From: an uncultured Eubacteriales bacterium
GTDB lineage: Bacteria; Bacillota; Clostridia; Lachnospirales; Bianqueaceae
DNA length: 64,000 nucleotides
Reading direction: 5' to 3'
Assembly: GCA_900315265.1 (NCBI GenBank)
Contig: OMYN01000008.1
Coordinates: forward strand, 16,017-80,016
A program made the position numbers and the translations under genes. Shown piece after piece: positions 1 to 8,958 of the stretch (positions within the stretch are counted from its first letter, which is position 1; every line of letters starts with the position of its first letter). A model generated the notes under the pieces. The model was not told where the DNA came from. It worked only from the letters and a program-made list of their open reading frames with translations, and searched no databases.

Positions 1-143
1 CTTCTATCTGTGATGAACCTTTGGGGACCCGTTTCCAGTTCGTCCGCAGCGGCTACTATATCACCGATCCGGACGACTCCAAAGACGGCAAGCTGGTCAT
101 CAACCAGATCGTACCGCTGAAGAGTTCCTACAAACCGGAATAA
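1..143 (+). CDS. glnS: glutaminyl-tRNA synthetase, C-terminal end (partial)
   Basis: This open frame enters from the left edge (first full codon at 3) and stops at TAA 141-143, giving 46 residues. The order RFQFVRSGYY, then a Asp-rich turn, then GKLVINQIVPLKSSY matches the C-terminal anticodon-binding beta-barrel of bacterial GlnRS (family pattern RFxFxRxGYFxxD...KLVFNRTVxLKDSW). The full enzyme would charge tRNA-Gln with glutamine. Only the end is visible, so the assignment rests on this short match. A strong hairpin terminator follows about 50 bases downstream. Confidence 0.8.
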   Translation, partial: SICDEPLGTRFQFVRSGYYITDPDDSKDGKLVINQIVPLKSSYKPE

Positions 144-191
144 AAATTGTAAGGTCACTAAGTAAAGTTAAAAAGTACAGGTAAAAGCATA

Positions 192-238
192 ACGGCGGAC
201 AAGGTCCTGATTTTTGAGGATCCTGTCCGCCGTTTTTT
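192..238. terminator. bidirectional terminator between glnS and the fucosidase gene
   Basis: The arms ACGGCGGACA and TGTCCGCCGT form a 10-bp GC-rich stem with further pairing inside (AGGTCCT / AGGATCCT), followed by T6 on the plus strand. It lies between convergent genes and can serve both. Confidence 0.85.
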
Positions 239-260
239 CTGGCTTTTTTCATGACTTGAT

Positions 261-1598
261 TCAATAAACTTCGATCGGCAGTATGCACGGTTCTGCCCGG
301 CTCGAGGTGATGTTCAGGGTCAGCTGATCGGTCTGGCACGGTTTGTCGAGCATGCAGATCTTTTTATGTCCGATCGTGGTGCCGTTGTAAATAACGTTGA
401 CACGGACATCATCGCCGCGCTGGCGCAGCTGGAAATTTTCGACCCGCTGCCCCTTGCTGATGTCCTCTTTGATGACAACACTGTTGATGGTGACCGGCTT
501 ATCCCAGGTAAGGATGATATCCTCCTGGGTATCACTGAAAGTGCGCCGGGTGATCACCGCGTCTCCGGCTATATCGTTGGCGAAAGTAGAGCGGATCTTA
601 TCGCCCAGTTCCTTCAGACGGGCAACATCCCTTTCGTCGAAGCGTCCGTTGGGCATAGGAGGGATATTCAGGTTGAAGCAGCTGTTGCCGCCCACCGATG
701 CCAGATAAGTCTTGAAAAGTCGGTCCAGAGAATGAGGTTCCTCGTTGGGGTGATAGAACCAGCCGGGACGGATGGACATGTTGGTTTCGGCAGGGCAGAA
801 GACCAGCCCCTTGGAATAAATGATATTCTGCAGAGAGCCGATGTCCGGATCCGGGTTGTACATATAGGAAAGTCTGCCCTCGAAAGGCCCTGCCTGGGTC
901 TGCACTTCGCTCCACTTGCACAGTTCCGAAGGGACGACGGCCCATTCCGCGTGGCGGGTCACGCCGGCTTCATTGCCGACCCAGCGGGTATCCGGCCCGT
1001 AATCATTGAAGATAACAGCATTGGGCTGCAGGCGGCGGATCAGCTCGATATAGCGGGGGAAGTCATATTCCTGCTTGATCCCGTTGGGGGCTTCGCCGCA
1101 GGCATTATCGAACCATACACAGAACAGATCTCCGTAACCGGTCAGCAGTTCTTCCAGCTGATTGCAGAAATAATCATTATAGGCGGGTGTGCCGTAATAC
1201 TTACTGTTACGGTCCCATGGAGACAGATAAACACCGAATTTCAGACCGTGGCGGCGGCAGGCATCCGAAACTTCTTTGACCACATCCACCTTGCAGGGGC
1301 TGTTTTTCACACAGTGTTCGGTATATTTGGAAGGCCACAGGCAGAAACCGTCATGATGTTTGGCGGTCAGGATCAATCCCTTCATTCCCGCGGAAAGCAG
1401 CGCATCGCACCATTGATCCGGGTCCAGATCGACGGGATCAAAAATGGCTTCGTCTTCATTGCCGAGGCCCCATTCCCGGTTGGTATACTGATTGACCGTG
1501 AAATGGACAAAGGCATAAAATTCGGTGTCGAACCATTCCAGCTGGCGCCTGGACGGCTTGACATCCGCTGCCTGACGGATAAATCTACGAAATCCCAT
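261..1598 (-). CDS. alpha-L-fucosidase, GH29 family, cytoplasmic
   Basis: A glycoside hydrolase that should release L-fucose from oligosaccharides. The N-terminal pattern FVHFTVNQYTNREWG, the HHDGFCLW motif and the later WFDNACGEAPNG block (whose Asp fits the retaining nucleophile) are typical of the GH29 subgroup acting on branched alpha-1,3/1,4-fucosides. The C-terminal 100 residues look like a shortened beta-sandwich. There is no signal peptide, so the substrate is probably imported first. I chose ATG at 1598 (445 aa) because AAAGGAC lies 9 bases before it; a TTG at 1607 in the same frame is too close to that site. It has its own promoter, divergent from the sugar kinase. Subgroup and linkage are inferred. 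Confidence 0.88.
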   Translation of the reverse strand: MGFRRFIRQAADVKPSRRQLEWFDTEFYAFVHFTVNQYTNREWGLGNEDEAIFDPVDLDPDQWCDALLSAGMKGLILTAKHHDGFCLWPSKYTEHCVKNSPCKVDVVKEVSDACRRHGLKFGVYLSPWDRNSKYYGTPAYNDYFCNQLEELLTGYGDLFCVWFDNACGEAPNGIKQEYDFPRYIELIRRLQPNAVIFNDYGPDTRWVGNEAGVTRHAEWAVVPSELCKWSEVQTQAGPFEGRLSYMYNPDPDIGSLQNIIYSKGLVFCPAETNMSIRPGWFYHPNEEPHSLDRLFKTYLASVGGNSCFNLNIPPMPNGRFDERDVARLKELGDKIRSTFANDIAGDAVITRRTFSDTQEDIILTWDKPVTINSVVIKEDISKGQRVENFQLRQRGDDVRVNVIYNGTTIGHKKICMLDKPCQTDQLTLNITSSRAEPCILPIEVY

Positions 1599-1624
1599 GT
1601 TTTTCAAGTCCTTTCTGTATTTTT

Positions 1625-1641
1625 CGCCGGTTTGACCGGCG
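1625..1641. promoter_or_regulatory. inverted repeat in the fucosidase 5' leader (possible operator)
   Basis: CGCCGG-N5-CCGGCG is a perfect 6-bp inverted repeat just downstream of the expected fucosidase transcription start (about 1646 on the minus strand). It could be an operator or a leader hairpin. No regulator gene is adjacent. Confidence 0.45.
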
Positions 1642-1652
1642 ACGCTACACTG

Positions 1653-1681
1653 ATTGTATGGAAAAGGAAACTTTTTGTCAA
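1653..1681 (-). promoter_or_regulatory. sigma-A promoter for the fucosidase gene
   Basis: On the minus strand: TTGACA (1681-1676), 17-base spacer, TACAAT (1658-1653). It points toward the fucosidase start at 1598. Confidence 0.75.
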
Positions 1682-1712
1682 ATCAAGAAGAGTTTCATAA
1701 TAGGCAGATTCG

Positions 1713-1741
1713 TTGACAAGATCAGCAGGCGGGGGTATCAT
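1713..1741 (+). promoter_or_regulatory. sigma-A promoter for the PfkB kinase
   Basis: TTGACA (1713-1718), 17-base spacer, TATCAT (1736-1741), about 55 bases before the ATG at 1796. It is back to back with the fucosidase promoter, leaving 31 bases between the two -35 boxes. Confidence 0.75.
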
Positions 1742-1795
1742 AACTTTGACTGTATACTTATGAACCGGCGTCAGAGGCCGGAGGAAAGGAATCCT

Positions 1796-2743
1796 ATGGC
1801 GGATATTACTTCTTTAGGCGAACTTTTGGTGGATATGACCCCTTTAAGTCCCATTTCCTACCAATATAATCCGGGCGGCGGCCCTGCCAATATGATCTGC
1901 ATGGTCCGTAAACTGTCGGTGCCGGCTGCCTTTATCGGGCAGGTCGGAAACGATGCCTTTGGTAAAAAACTGCAGGCAAAGCTTGTGTCCGAGAAGGTCG
2001 ATACGGAAGCGCTTTCGCTTAGCGATCAGTATCCCACCACGCTGGCTTTCGTTCACTGGGCGGAGCATGGAGAAAGAAGTTTCAGCTTTTACCGTCACGG
2101 CAGCGCGGACACCAAGATCGAAGTGACCGATATCGCCAAAGAAAAGATCCGGGCCAGCAAGATCTTCTTTTTAAGTTCGGTGCTGATGAGTGAAGGGACT
2201 TCCCGCGATACCAGTTTTGAACTGATGAAATTTGCGAAGGATCAGGGCATCACTATCGCTTTTGACCCCAATGTCCGCCTGAATCTGTGGAGCAGTCAGG
2301 AAGAATGCGTTTCTTATATCCGAAAAGCCCTGGTTTACCCGGATATCGTTAAAGTATCCGAAGAAGAGCTGGCCATGATCACGGATAAAGAAACGGTCGA
2401 TGAGGGCATCAAGGTTATGTACCGGGCATATCCTCAGATCAAGGTACTTCTGGTCACCCTGGGAAGCAAAGGAGCAGTCGCTGCCCTGCCGGACGGGAGC
2501 AGCCGTCACTTTGAAGGATATCAGGTAGAGGCTGTCGATACGACCGGGGCCGGCGATGCCTTTACAGGGGCTTTTCTGGCCGAAGTTGTGCTTCATGATA
2601 CCGATATCAACTCAGTTACGCTGGATCAGCTCGAACCGCTGATCAAAGTTGCCAACGCAGCCGGTGCTTTAACTACGACCGGCAAGGGAGGCATCGACGC
2701 ACAGCCTTCTGCAAAGCAGATCGAAGAGCTTATAAAAGGTTAA
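1796..2743 (+). CDS. PfkB-family sugar kinase, probable fructokinase
   Basis: A 315-aa ribokinase/PfkB-fold kinase. The N-terminal GGGPANM substrate motif and the C-terminal signature DTTGAGDAFTGAF (Asp at about residue 248; the later Asp in GAGD is the catalytic base) are both intact. The family phosphorylates fructose, 2-keto-3-deoxygluconate or related sugars with ATP; the fructokinase call rests on overall resemblance and on the aldolase gene next door. The ATG at 1796 is preceded by AGGAAAGGA. In-frame codons upstream (from 1658) lie within the promoter region and are not used. It may feed fructose-6-phosphate into glycolysis. Confidence 0.82.
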   Translation: MADITSLGELLVDMTPLSPISYQYNPGGGPANMICMVRKLSVPAAFIGQVGNDAFGKKLQAKLVSEKVDTEALSLSDQYPTTLAFVHWAEHGERSFSFYRHGSADTKIEVTDIAKEKIRASKIFFLSSVLMSEGTSRDTSFELMKFAKDQGITIAFDPNVRLNLWSSQEECVSYIRKALVYPDIVKVSEEELAMITDKETVDEGIKVMYRAYPQIKVLLVTLGSKGAVAALPDGSSRHFEGYQVEAVDTTGAGDAFTGAFLAEVVLHDTDINSVTLDQLEPLIKVANAAGALTTTGKGGIDAQPSAKQIEELIKG

Positions 2744-2759
2744 GCGACGGGCTCCAAGG

Positions 2760-2788
2760 TTGAATTAGGCATAAAAGAAGCGTATAAT
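2760..2788 (+). promoter_or_regulatory. sigma-A promoter for fba
   Basis: TTGAAT (2760-2765), 17-base spacer, TATAAT (2783-2788), about 55 bases before the aldolase start. Confidence 0.8.
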
Positions 2789-2841
2789 TGACCTTGTTCT
2801 AAAGTTATCAATAGTTCGATTCAATAAGGAGGACTTATATT

Positions 2842-3705
2842 ATGTTAGTATCCGCAACCGAAATGCTGAAAAAGGCCAAAGCAGGCCATTACGCAGTCGG
2901 TCAGTTCAACATTAACAACCTTGAGTGGACTAAAGAGATCCTGAAAGCCGCTCAGGACAACAATTCTCCTGTTATCCTTGGCGTTTCCGAAGGCGCCGGC
3001 AAATATATGACCGGTTTCTCTACGGTTGCCGCTATGGTAGCAGCTATGGACAAGTCTCTGGGCATTACCGTTCCGGTAGCCCTGCATCTGGATCATGGTA
3101 CTTATGAAGGCGCCAAGACCTGCATCGAGGTCGGTTTCACCTCCGTAATGTTCGATGGTTCCCATTACGACATCGAAGAGAACGTTGCCAAAAGTAAGGA
3201 GATCATTGCCCTGGCCCATGCAAAGGGACTGTCCTGCGAGTGCGAGGTAGGTTCTATCGGCGGTACCGAAGACGGTGTTACCGGTATGGGCGAGATCGCA
3301 GATCCTCAGGAGTGCAAACGTGTTGCGGATCTGGGTGTTGATATGCTGGCAGCAGGTATCGGCAATATCCACGGCATTTATCCGGCTAACTGGAAAGGCC
3401 TTGATTTCAACGCTCTGGACCGTATCCAGCAGTTGACCGGAGATATGCCTCTGGTACTTCACGGCGGCACCGGTATCCCGGATGATATGATCGCCAAAGC
3501 CATCAGCCTGGGTGTTTCCAAGATCAACGTCAACACCGAGTGCCAGCTGGTATTTGCAGCTGCTACCCGCAAATATATCGAAGAGGGCAAAGATCAGATC
3601 GGCAAGGGCTACGATCCTCGTAAGCTTCTTGCTCCCGGAGCACAGGCTATCTACGACAAAGTTGTCGAGAAGATGAAACTGTTCGGTTCCATTGATAAAG
3701 CCTGA
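2842..3705 (+). CDS. fba: class II fructose-bisphosphate aldolase
   Basis: A 287-aa zinc-dependent aldolase that splits fructose-1,6-bisphosphate into DHAP and glyceraldehyde-3-phosphate in glycolysis. LHLDHG at residues 81-86 carries the catalytic Asp84 and zinc ligand His85; ECEVGSIGGTEDG and VLHGGTGIPD are the usual metal- and phosphate-binding loops, and GVSKINVNTE is the typical C-terminal motif. Length fits the short class II form (about 285-290 aa). AGGAGG precedes the ATG, and its own near-consensus promoter and downstream terminator make it a single-gene unit. The tagatose-bisphosphate form is the main alternative. Confidence 0.93.
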   Translation: MLVSATEMLKKAKAGHYAVGQFNINNLEWTKEILKAAQDNNSPVILGVSEGAGKYMTGFSTVAAMVAAMDKSLGITVPVALHLDHGTYEGAKTCIEVGFTSVMFDGSHYDIEENVAKSKEIIALAHAKGLSCECEVGSIGGTEDGVTGMGEIADPQECKRVADLGVDMLAAGIGNIHGIYPANWKGLDFNALDRIQQLTGDMPLVLHGGTGIPDDMIAKAISLGVSKINVNTECQLVFAAATRKYIEEGKDQIGKGYDPRKLLAPGAQAIYDKVVEKMKLFGSIDKA

Positions 3706-3740
3706 TCCTCATCGGTAAATAAAACATACATAAAATAAAG

Positions 3741-3792
3741 AAGCCCGCATCTTATCGACCCGGCACAAGAGCCGGGGGTAAGATGCGGGCTT
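3741..3792. terminator. bidirectional terminator between fba and sufU
   Basis: A 14-bp stem (AAGCCCGCATCTTA / TAAGATGCGGGCTT) encloses a second hairpin, CCCGGC-acaaga-GCCGGG. It sits between two convergent units; the T-rich tail is better on the minus strand. Confidence 0.8.
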
Positions 3793-3847
3793 ACCGTTTA
3801 TTATTAGGTTTTTATTAAATGGTACCAATGCCGGAGAAAGGCGATGT

Positions 3848-4312
3848 TTAGGATCTATCATCCTCGGGATCCGATTTATCATCCTTGAACATTTCTTCTA
3901 ATGTATGCCAGCCCAGGACGGCGCATTTGACACGGGAGGGCATATGGGCGACATCTTCCAGAGAGGCTGCTTCTTCCAGTTGGTCTTTTTCCTCGTCGGT
4001 GACGGAAGCCGGGTCTTTGATCATGCGGATAAAGATGTCCGCTAATTTGAGTGCTTCCTCTTTTGACCGCCCGATGACCAGGTCCATCATCATGTCCGCC
4101 GAAGCCTGGGAAACGGCGCATCCGTCTCCGGTGTAGCCGCCGTCAACGATGGTTCCTTTGTCATCGACTTTGAGCTGAATGACCACATCATCGCCGCAGC
4201 TGGGATTGACGCCTTCCAGGGTCAGGTTGGCTCCGTCGATCAGCTGTTTGTGATAGGGGTGCAGATTATGCTCGGTCAGGATCTCACTGTAAAAGGTACG
4301 ATTATTCGCCAT
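3848..4312 (-). CDS. sufU: SUF Fe-S cluster assembly protein SufU
   Basis: A 154-aa protein of the IscU/SufU fold and the last gene of sufCBDSU. In Gram-positive bacteria SufU is the zinc-bound sulfur acceptor that takes persulfide from SufS. Three conserved Cys positions are visible: NPSCGDD, GDGCAVSQAS, and VKCAVLGW near the C-terminus. The insert between the second and third Cys (residues about 75-125) is typical of SufU rather than IscU. Its start overlaps the end of sufS by 11 bases, so the two are translationally coupled. Confidence 0.93.
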   Translation of the reverse strand: MANNRTFYSEILTEHNLHPYHKQLIDGANLTLEGVNPSCGDDVVIQLKVDDKGTIVDGGYTGDGCAVSQASADMMMDLVIGRSKEEALKLADIFIRMIKDPASVTDEEKDQLEEAASLEDVAHMPSRVKCAVLGWHTLEEMFKDDKSDPEDDRS

Positions 4313-5534
4313 ATCCCATTTGGCTCCTTATTGTTTCAAGTACGTTCAGGAAACGGTCCACTTCTTCGATGGTGTTATAAAACATCAAAGAAGCGCGGCT
4401 GGAAGAGGGGATGCCTAAAAACTTATGAAGAGGCTGAGCGCAGTGGTGGCCGGCCCGAATGCAGATATTGCTGTCGGAGAAGATGGCAGATACATCATGC
4501 GGATGGACACCGTCGATCTTGAAAGCGACGATACCCTGATGCTCCCTGGGATCCTGAGAACCCAGCATGGTAACATGAGGTACGCTCTTGACTCCTTCTG
4601 CCAGATGAAGAGACAGCCGGCCTTCCTGCTTTTCGATCCAGTCCCAGCCCAGTTTTTCATAATAGTCGCAGGCTGCGGCCAGAGCCAGGGCACCGCCCGT
4701 ATTAACGGTCCCGGCTTCAAATTTATGGGGAAGAGGAGAGTAAACGACCCGGTCAAAGGTGACCATGTCGATCATCTCGCCGCCTTCCATAAAGGGAGGC
4801 ATTTGTTCCAACAGGTCCTTTTTGCCATATAAAACGCCTATGCCCATGGGAGCCAGCATTTTATGGCCGGAAAAGGACAGAAAGTCACAGTCCAGATCCT
4901 GAACATCCACTTTCATGTGAGGAACGGACTGAGCTCCGTCAGCTACCAGAAGGGTGCCGTTTTCGTGGCAGATCCTGGCAAACGTTTTGATATCGTTGAC
5001 ACGGCCGAAGACATTGGAAACCTGGGTCACAGCCACGATCTTGGTTTTCTCGTTCAGGATATTCTTAAGAGACTCCGGATCGTAATAGCCTTCCGGATCA
5101 CATTCCCAATAGACGATTTCAGCGCCTAAACGCCGGGCAGCCGCTCTCCAGGGCAGCATATTGCTGTGATGCTCGGTAACGCCTACGACGATCTGATCAC
5201 CGGGTTTGATGACCATGTTGGTCAGGCTGTAAGCCAGAAGATTGAGGCTTTCGGAGGCGTTGCGGGTGAAGATAATGTCTTCCGAAGTGGGAGCGTTGAT
5301 GAAGCGGGCCACTGTAGAGCGGGCATTTTCATAAGCTTCCGTTGCTTTTTCGCTCAGATCATATAGGCCGCGGAAGGGGCTGGCGTTGCCGGCAAAGTAA
5401 TACTGTTCCTCCGCATCGATGGCTGCTTTAAGTCGCTGGCTGGTAGCGGAGCTGTCCAGATAGGTAAGCTCCGGATGTAAGCCGAAAAAGGGAAAATCCC
5501 TGCGGACATCTTCAACAGTTATCGGATTCATCAT
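4302..5534 (-). CDS. sufS: cysteine desulfurase SufS
   Basis: A 410-aa PLP enzyme that takes sulfur from cysteine and passes it to SufU. Lys225 in FSGHKMLAPMG binds PLP; Cys365 in RAGHHCAQPLH is the persulfide-forming residue, in the short-loop group II (SufS/CsdA) setting. TEHHSN and ADGAQSVPH are the usual cofactor contacts. It overlaps the sufD stop by 4 bases, with two adjacent ATG codons as possible starts. Confidence 0.95.
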   Translation of the reverse strand: MMNPITVEDVRRDFPFFGLHPELTYLDSSATSQRLKAAIDAEEQYYFAGNASPFRGLYDLSEKATEAYENARSTVARFINAPTSEDIIFTRNASESLNLLAYSLTNMVIKPGDQIVVGVTEHHSNMLPWRAAARRLGAEIVYWECDPEGYYDPESLKNILNEKTKIVAVTQVSNVFGRVNDIKTFARICHENGTLLVADGAQSVPHMKVDVQDLDCDFLSFSGHKMLAPMGIGVLYGKKDLLEQMPPFMEGGEMIDMVTFDRVVYSPLPHKFEAGTVNTGGALALAAACDYYEKLGWDWIEKQEGRLSLHLAEGVKSVPHVTMLGSQDPREHQGIVAFKIDGVHPHDVSAIFSDSNICIRAGHHCAQPLHKFLGIPSSSRASLMFYNTIEEVDRFLNVLETIRSQMGYGE

Positions 5535-6586
5535 TCTTCGGTCCTTTCTATGTAGTCCTTGATCTCGCCCTTGACAGCCGGATCGGGGATCTGGCTGATG
5601 ACCGAAAGAAGATGGGATTTAGCCAGCATCTCGTAGACCTCCTGCTCGGACAGGCCCCTGGATTCCAGGTAGAAGAGGGTCGCATTGTCGATCTTACCGA
5701 TCGAAGCGCCGTGAGCACCTTCTACATCTTCCTCGTGGCACAGGATGACCGGCAGCGACTTATTGACGACTCCGTCATCGATCAGCAGTACGTTTTCGCG
5801 CTCCGCCCCTTTGGAAGCGGACGAGCCTTTCAGAAAATCAATAGTCCCTCGGAAATTTTTAACGGCCTTGTCCCGAAGCACTCCGTTGAGCACGATATTG
5901 CTGTTGGTACGGCGTCCGGTCTGGGGGATATAGTAATTCATATCCAGCAGGTGGTCGCCAAGGACCTGGTAGCCGTTTTTGATGTCCAGGCGGCTCTTAT
6001 ACCCGGCAAGTTCTACCTGGACCCCGATAATATTCTGTTTGCCGCTGATGACGACCTGGATCAGGGTAAGCAGGGCCCGGTCGCCTACCTGTCCCTTTAC
6101 ATCATTGATCACACGGAATTGGTCGTTCTCGCGGTGGATCTGCACCAAGGTCAGGTGAGAACCGGCTTTCAGATCTACCTGAGTCTGGATCAGGGCAGTG
6201 CCTTCTTTTTCCTGCGGGGTGACATAGTCCATGACGGCTGTCATCTCGGCATTTTCAGCCAGGACCAGGCCGACCTGTCCTGCCTGGGTCTTCTCATTTG
6301 TCGTCAGATCATAGGTCAGTCGGACGCGCTGGCTCTGACCGGAGGTCGTAAAGACGGAAGGAGTCAGTGCAGCCTCTTTAAGAAGGTCATTAAACTGGGG
6401 ACCGCAGCCTCCGACAGTTTCTATATCGAAGCCGTCCGGGGAAAGGGTGACCTTATCGGACATTTCGGGCTTAAAGACGGCCGGGGACAGGTCTGTGTCC
6501 ACCGTCAATTTGATGTCATTGAGTCTCAGCCAGTACCAGGTCTTGCGGTGGATCTGGTTGAGGGTCAAAGCGATTTCATTACTCAT
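5531..6586 (-). CDS. sufD: SUF scaffold subunit SufD
   Basis: A 351-aa member of the SufBD beta-helix family, partner of SufB and SufC in the cluster-building complex. The C-terminal block VILCHEEDVEGAHGASIGK followed by LFYLESRGLSEQEVYEML is the family signature, with the conserved HGAS His. It lacks the Cys-rich N-terminal part of SufB. The start has AGGAGG directly upstream, 11 bases after the sufB stop. Confidence 0.93.
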   Translation of the reverse strand: MSNEIALTLNQIHRKTWYWLRLNDIKLTVDTDLSPAVFKPEMSDKVTLSPDGFDIETVGGCGPQFNDLLKEAALTPSVFTTSGQSQRVRLTYDLTTNEKTQAGQVGLVLAENAEMTAVMDYVTPQEKEGTALIQTQVDLKAGSHLTLVQIHRENDQFRVINDVKGQVGDRALLTLIQVVISGKQNIIGVQVELAGYKSRLDIKNGYQVLGDHLLDMNYYIPQTGRRTNSNIVLNGVLRDKAVKNFRGTIDFLKGSSASKGAERENVLLIDDGVVNKSLPVILCHEEDVEGAHGASIGKIDNATLFYLESRGLSEQEVYEMLAKSHLLSVISQIPDPAVKGEIKDYIERTEE

Positions 6587-6597
6587 ATCTATCCTCC

Positions 6598-8019
6598 TCA
6601 GCCGATACTTCCGACCATTTCAAGACGGATCAGGTTGTTCATTTCGACCGCGTATTCCAGCGGCAGTTCTTTGGAAACATTATCGGCAAAACCACTGACG
6701 ATCAGGGCGCGGGCGTTTTCTTCGCTCATACCGCGGCTCATCAGATAAAAGACGGCTTCGTCGCTTATGCGGCCGATCTTGGCCTCATGCCCGACATCCG
6801 CGTCATTGGTGCGGACATCCATGGTAGGAATGGTATCGGATGTGGATTCGGAGTCCAGCATCAGGGATTCGCAGTTAGCCGAAGATTTGGAGCCTTTGGC
6901 CTGAGGTTTGATGACGACGCCGCTGCGGTAGGTGTTTTTGCCCCCGCTCTTGCTGATGGATTTGGCGTTGATAACGGAGGTGGTATGAGGAGCGTTGTGG
7001 ACGACCTTGACGCCGGTATCCAGATCCTGTCCGGCTCCGGCAAAGGTAATGCCCGTATACTCCATGTGAGCCCCTTCACCGTTCAGGATGGCCATGGGGT
7101 AGAGGTAGGAAGTATGGGAACCGAAGGAACCGGTGACCCATTCCATGGTGCCTCCCTTACTGACGATGGCTCGTTTGGTGTTGAGGTTATACATGTTTTT
7201 GGACCAGTTCTCGATGGTGGAATAGCGCAGTTTCGCATTGTCGCCTACGAACAACTCGACGCAGCCGGCATGAAGGTTGGCTATATTATATTTGGGAGCA
7301 GAGCAGCCCTCGATAAAATGAAGGTAGGCATCGTGATCGACAATGATCAGGGTATGCTCGAACTGGCCGGCTCCCGGTGCGTTGAGACGGAAATATGACT
7401 GCAGCGGGATCTCGACCGATACGTGCGGCGGCACATACACAAAGGAACCGCCTGACCACACGGCCCCGTGCAGAGCGGCAAATTTATGGTCGGTCGGAGG
7501 GACAAGTTTCATAAAATGAGTGCGGATCATATCCCCGTAGGGACCGTGCAGAGCGCTTTCGATATCCGTGTAAATGACGCCCTGTTCTGCGACTTCCTTT
7601 TTGATATTATGGTAGACCAGCTCGGAGTCGTATTGGGCTCCGACACCTGCCAGAGACTCCCTCTCCGCCTGTGGGATGCCCAGTCGTTCAAAGGTATTTT
7701 TGATATCGTCCGGGACCTCGGACCATTTCGCACTCATCTTTGTTTTAGGACGGACATAGGTGACGATATTGTTCATGTCCAGTCCGCTGATGGAAGGTCC
7801 CCAGTCGGGCATTTTCATCTTGTTGAAAATCTCCAGAGAACGCAGGCGGAACTCGTGCATCCATTCCGGGTCATTCTTTTCTTTGGAGATCTGGTCGACG
7901 ATATCAGGGGTCAGACCGGCGTCGACCTTATAAAAGTTTTCGTCGTTTTCTTCATCTTTGTAATCGTACATGGTACGATTGATGTCTTCGACGTAGGTTT
8001 TCTCTTTTTCTTGACTCAT
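6598..8019 (-). CDS. sufB: SUF scaffold subunit SufB
   Basis: A 473-aa SufB of normal length, the subunit on which the nascent Fe-S cluster forms. Recognisable blocks are FVYVPPHVSVEIPLQ, FIEGCSAP and the C-terminal DAVFYLMSRGMSEENA. It begins 3 bases after the sufC stop and shares the operon promoter upstream of sufC. Confidence 0.96.
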   Translation of the reverse strand: MSQEKEKTYVEDINRTMYDYKDEENDENFYKVDAGLTPDIVDQISKEKNDPEWMHEFRLRSLEIFNKMKMPDWGPSISGLDMNNIVTYVRPKTKMSAKWSEVPDDIKNTFERLGIPQAERESLAGVGAQYDSELVYHNIKKEVAEQGVIYTDIESALHGPYGDMIRTHFMKLVPPTDHKFAALHGAVWSGGSFVYVPPHVSVEIPLQSYFRLNAPGAGQFEHTLIIVDHDAYLHFIEGCSAPKYNIANLHAGCVELFVGDNAKLRYSTIENWSKNMYNLNTKRAIVSKGGTMEWVTGSFGSHTSYLYPMAILNGEGAHMEYTGITFAGAGQDLDTGVKVVHNAPHTTSVINAKSISKSGGKNTYRSGVVIKPQAKGSKSSANCESLMLDSESTSDTIPTMDVRTNDADVGHEAKIGRISDEAVFYLMSRGMSEENARALIVSGFADNVSKELPLEYAVEMNNLIRLEMVGSIG

Positions 8020-8022
8020 CGG

Positions 8023-8793
8023 TTATTCCTTATCCTCAGCGGCCATGGACGTATATTTTTCAAAACCGTTTTCGTTGATGTCATCGATCAGGGACGCATC
8101 GCCTTCGGTCACAAGACGGCCGTTGATGATGACATGTACCTTATAGACATGAAGGGCTTCCAGGATACGGGTGGAGTGGGTGATGATGATCAGCGAGCGG
8201 CCTCCCTCTTTCATGTAAGCTTCGACCCCCTGGCTGACGGTGCGGACGGCGTCAACGTCCAGACCGGAGTCGGTCTCATCCAGGATGGCAAGCTTGGGTT
8301 CCAGAGTAAGGAGCTGAAGGATCTCGGCTTTCTTTTTCTCACCGCCGGAAAAGCCTACATTCAGGTCACGGTCCAGGTAGGACTCGTCCATCTGAAGAAG
8401 GTCCGTGTTTTCTTTCAGCTGTTTGCGGAAATTCCACAGGCGGACGCGGGTGCCGGTGATCTCCTCTTTGGCGGACCGGATGAAGTTGGACAGGGTGATG
8501 CCGGGTACTTCGATGGGAGTCTGGAAGGATAAAAACAGACCCATTTTTGCCCGCTTATTAGTGGGCTCGCCGGTGATGTCCTGACCGTCGAAAAGAATGG
8601 AGCCATCGGTCACTTTATAGGCCGGATTGCCCATGATGGCATTGCCCATGGTAGATTTGCCCGCGCCGTTGGGGCCCATCAGAACATGGACCTCTCCCGG
8701 ATCGATGGTAAGTGAAATACCGTGGAGCAGCTCCGTCTCGTCTTCGGTCGTTGAAACGTGCAGATTTTGTATCTGTAATAAGGGCTGAGACAT
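8023..8793 (-). CDS. sufC: SUF ABC-type ATPase SufC
   Basis: A 256-aa cytoplasmic ATPase that powers the SufBCD complex; it is not a transporter subunit. Walker A GPNGAGKST (about residue 39), signature FSGGEKKKAEIL and Walker B LAILDETDSGLDVD are intact, the last being characteristic of SufC. It is the first gene of the operon, with GGAGG 9 bases before ATG. Confidence 0.96.
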   Translation of the reverse strand: MSQPLLQIQNLHVSTTEDETELLHGISLTIDPGEVHVLMGPNGAGKSTMGNAIMGNPAYKVTDGSILFDGQDITGEPTNKRAKMGLFLSFQTPIEVPGITLSNFIRSAKEEITGTRVRLWNFRKQLKENTDLLQMDESYLDRDLNVGFSGGEKKKAEILQLLTLEPKLAILDETDSGLDVDAVRTVSQGVEAYMKEGGRSLIIITHSTRILEALHVYKVHVIINGRLVTEGDASLIDDINENGFEKYTSMAAEDKE

Positions 8794-8902
8794 AACGTAA
8801 AAACCTCCAATGATCTATAAGTCTTTAGGAAAGAGGGAAGATCCGTATCCGGATCGATTTATGATCGGATCAACCCACTAAATTTAAGGGTTTAACGATG
8901 AA

Positions 8903-8931
8903 AGTATATACTAAACCTGAATAAATTGCAA
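8903..8931 (-). promoter_or_regulatory. promoter of the suf operon
   Basis: On the minus strand: TTGCAA (8931-8926), 17-base spacer, TATACT (8908-8903), about 110 bases before sufC. I saw no clear operator repeat. Confidence 0.65.
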
Positions 8932-8958
8932 CCGAAAAACCCACAAAATTACCGGGAT

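Noticed and set aside
366..1700. A 444-codon plus-strand open frame opposite the fucosidase gene
   Set aside because: No start signal or motifs; the minus strand encodes an intact GH29 enzyme with a consensus promoter.
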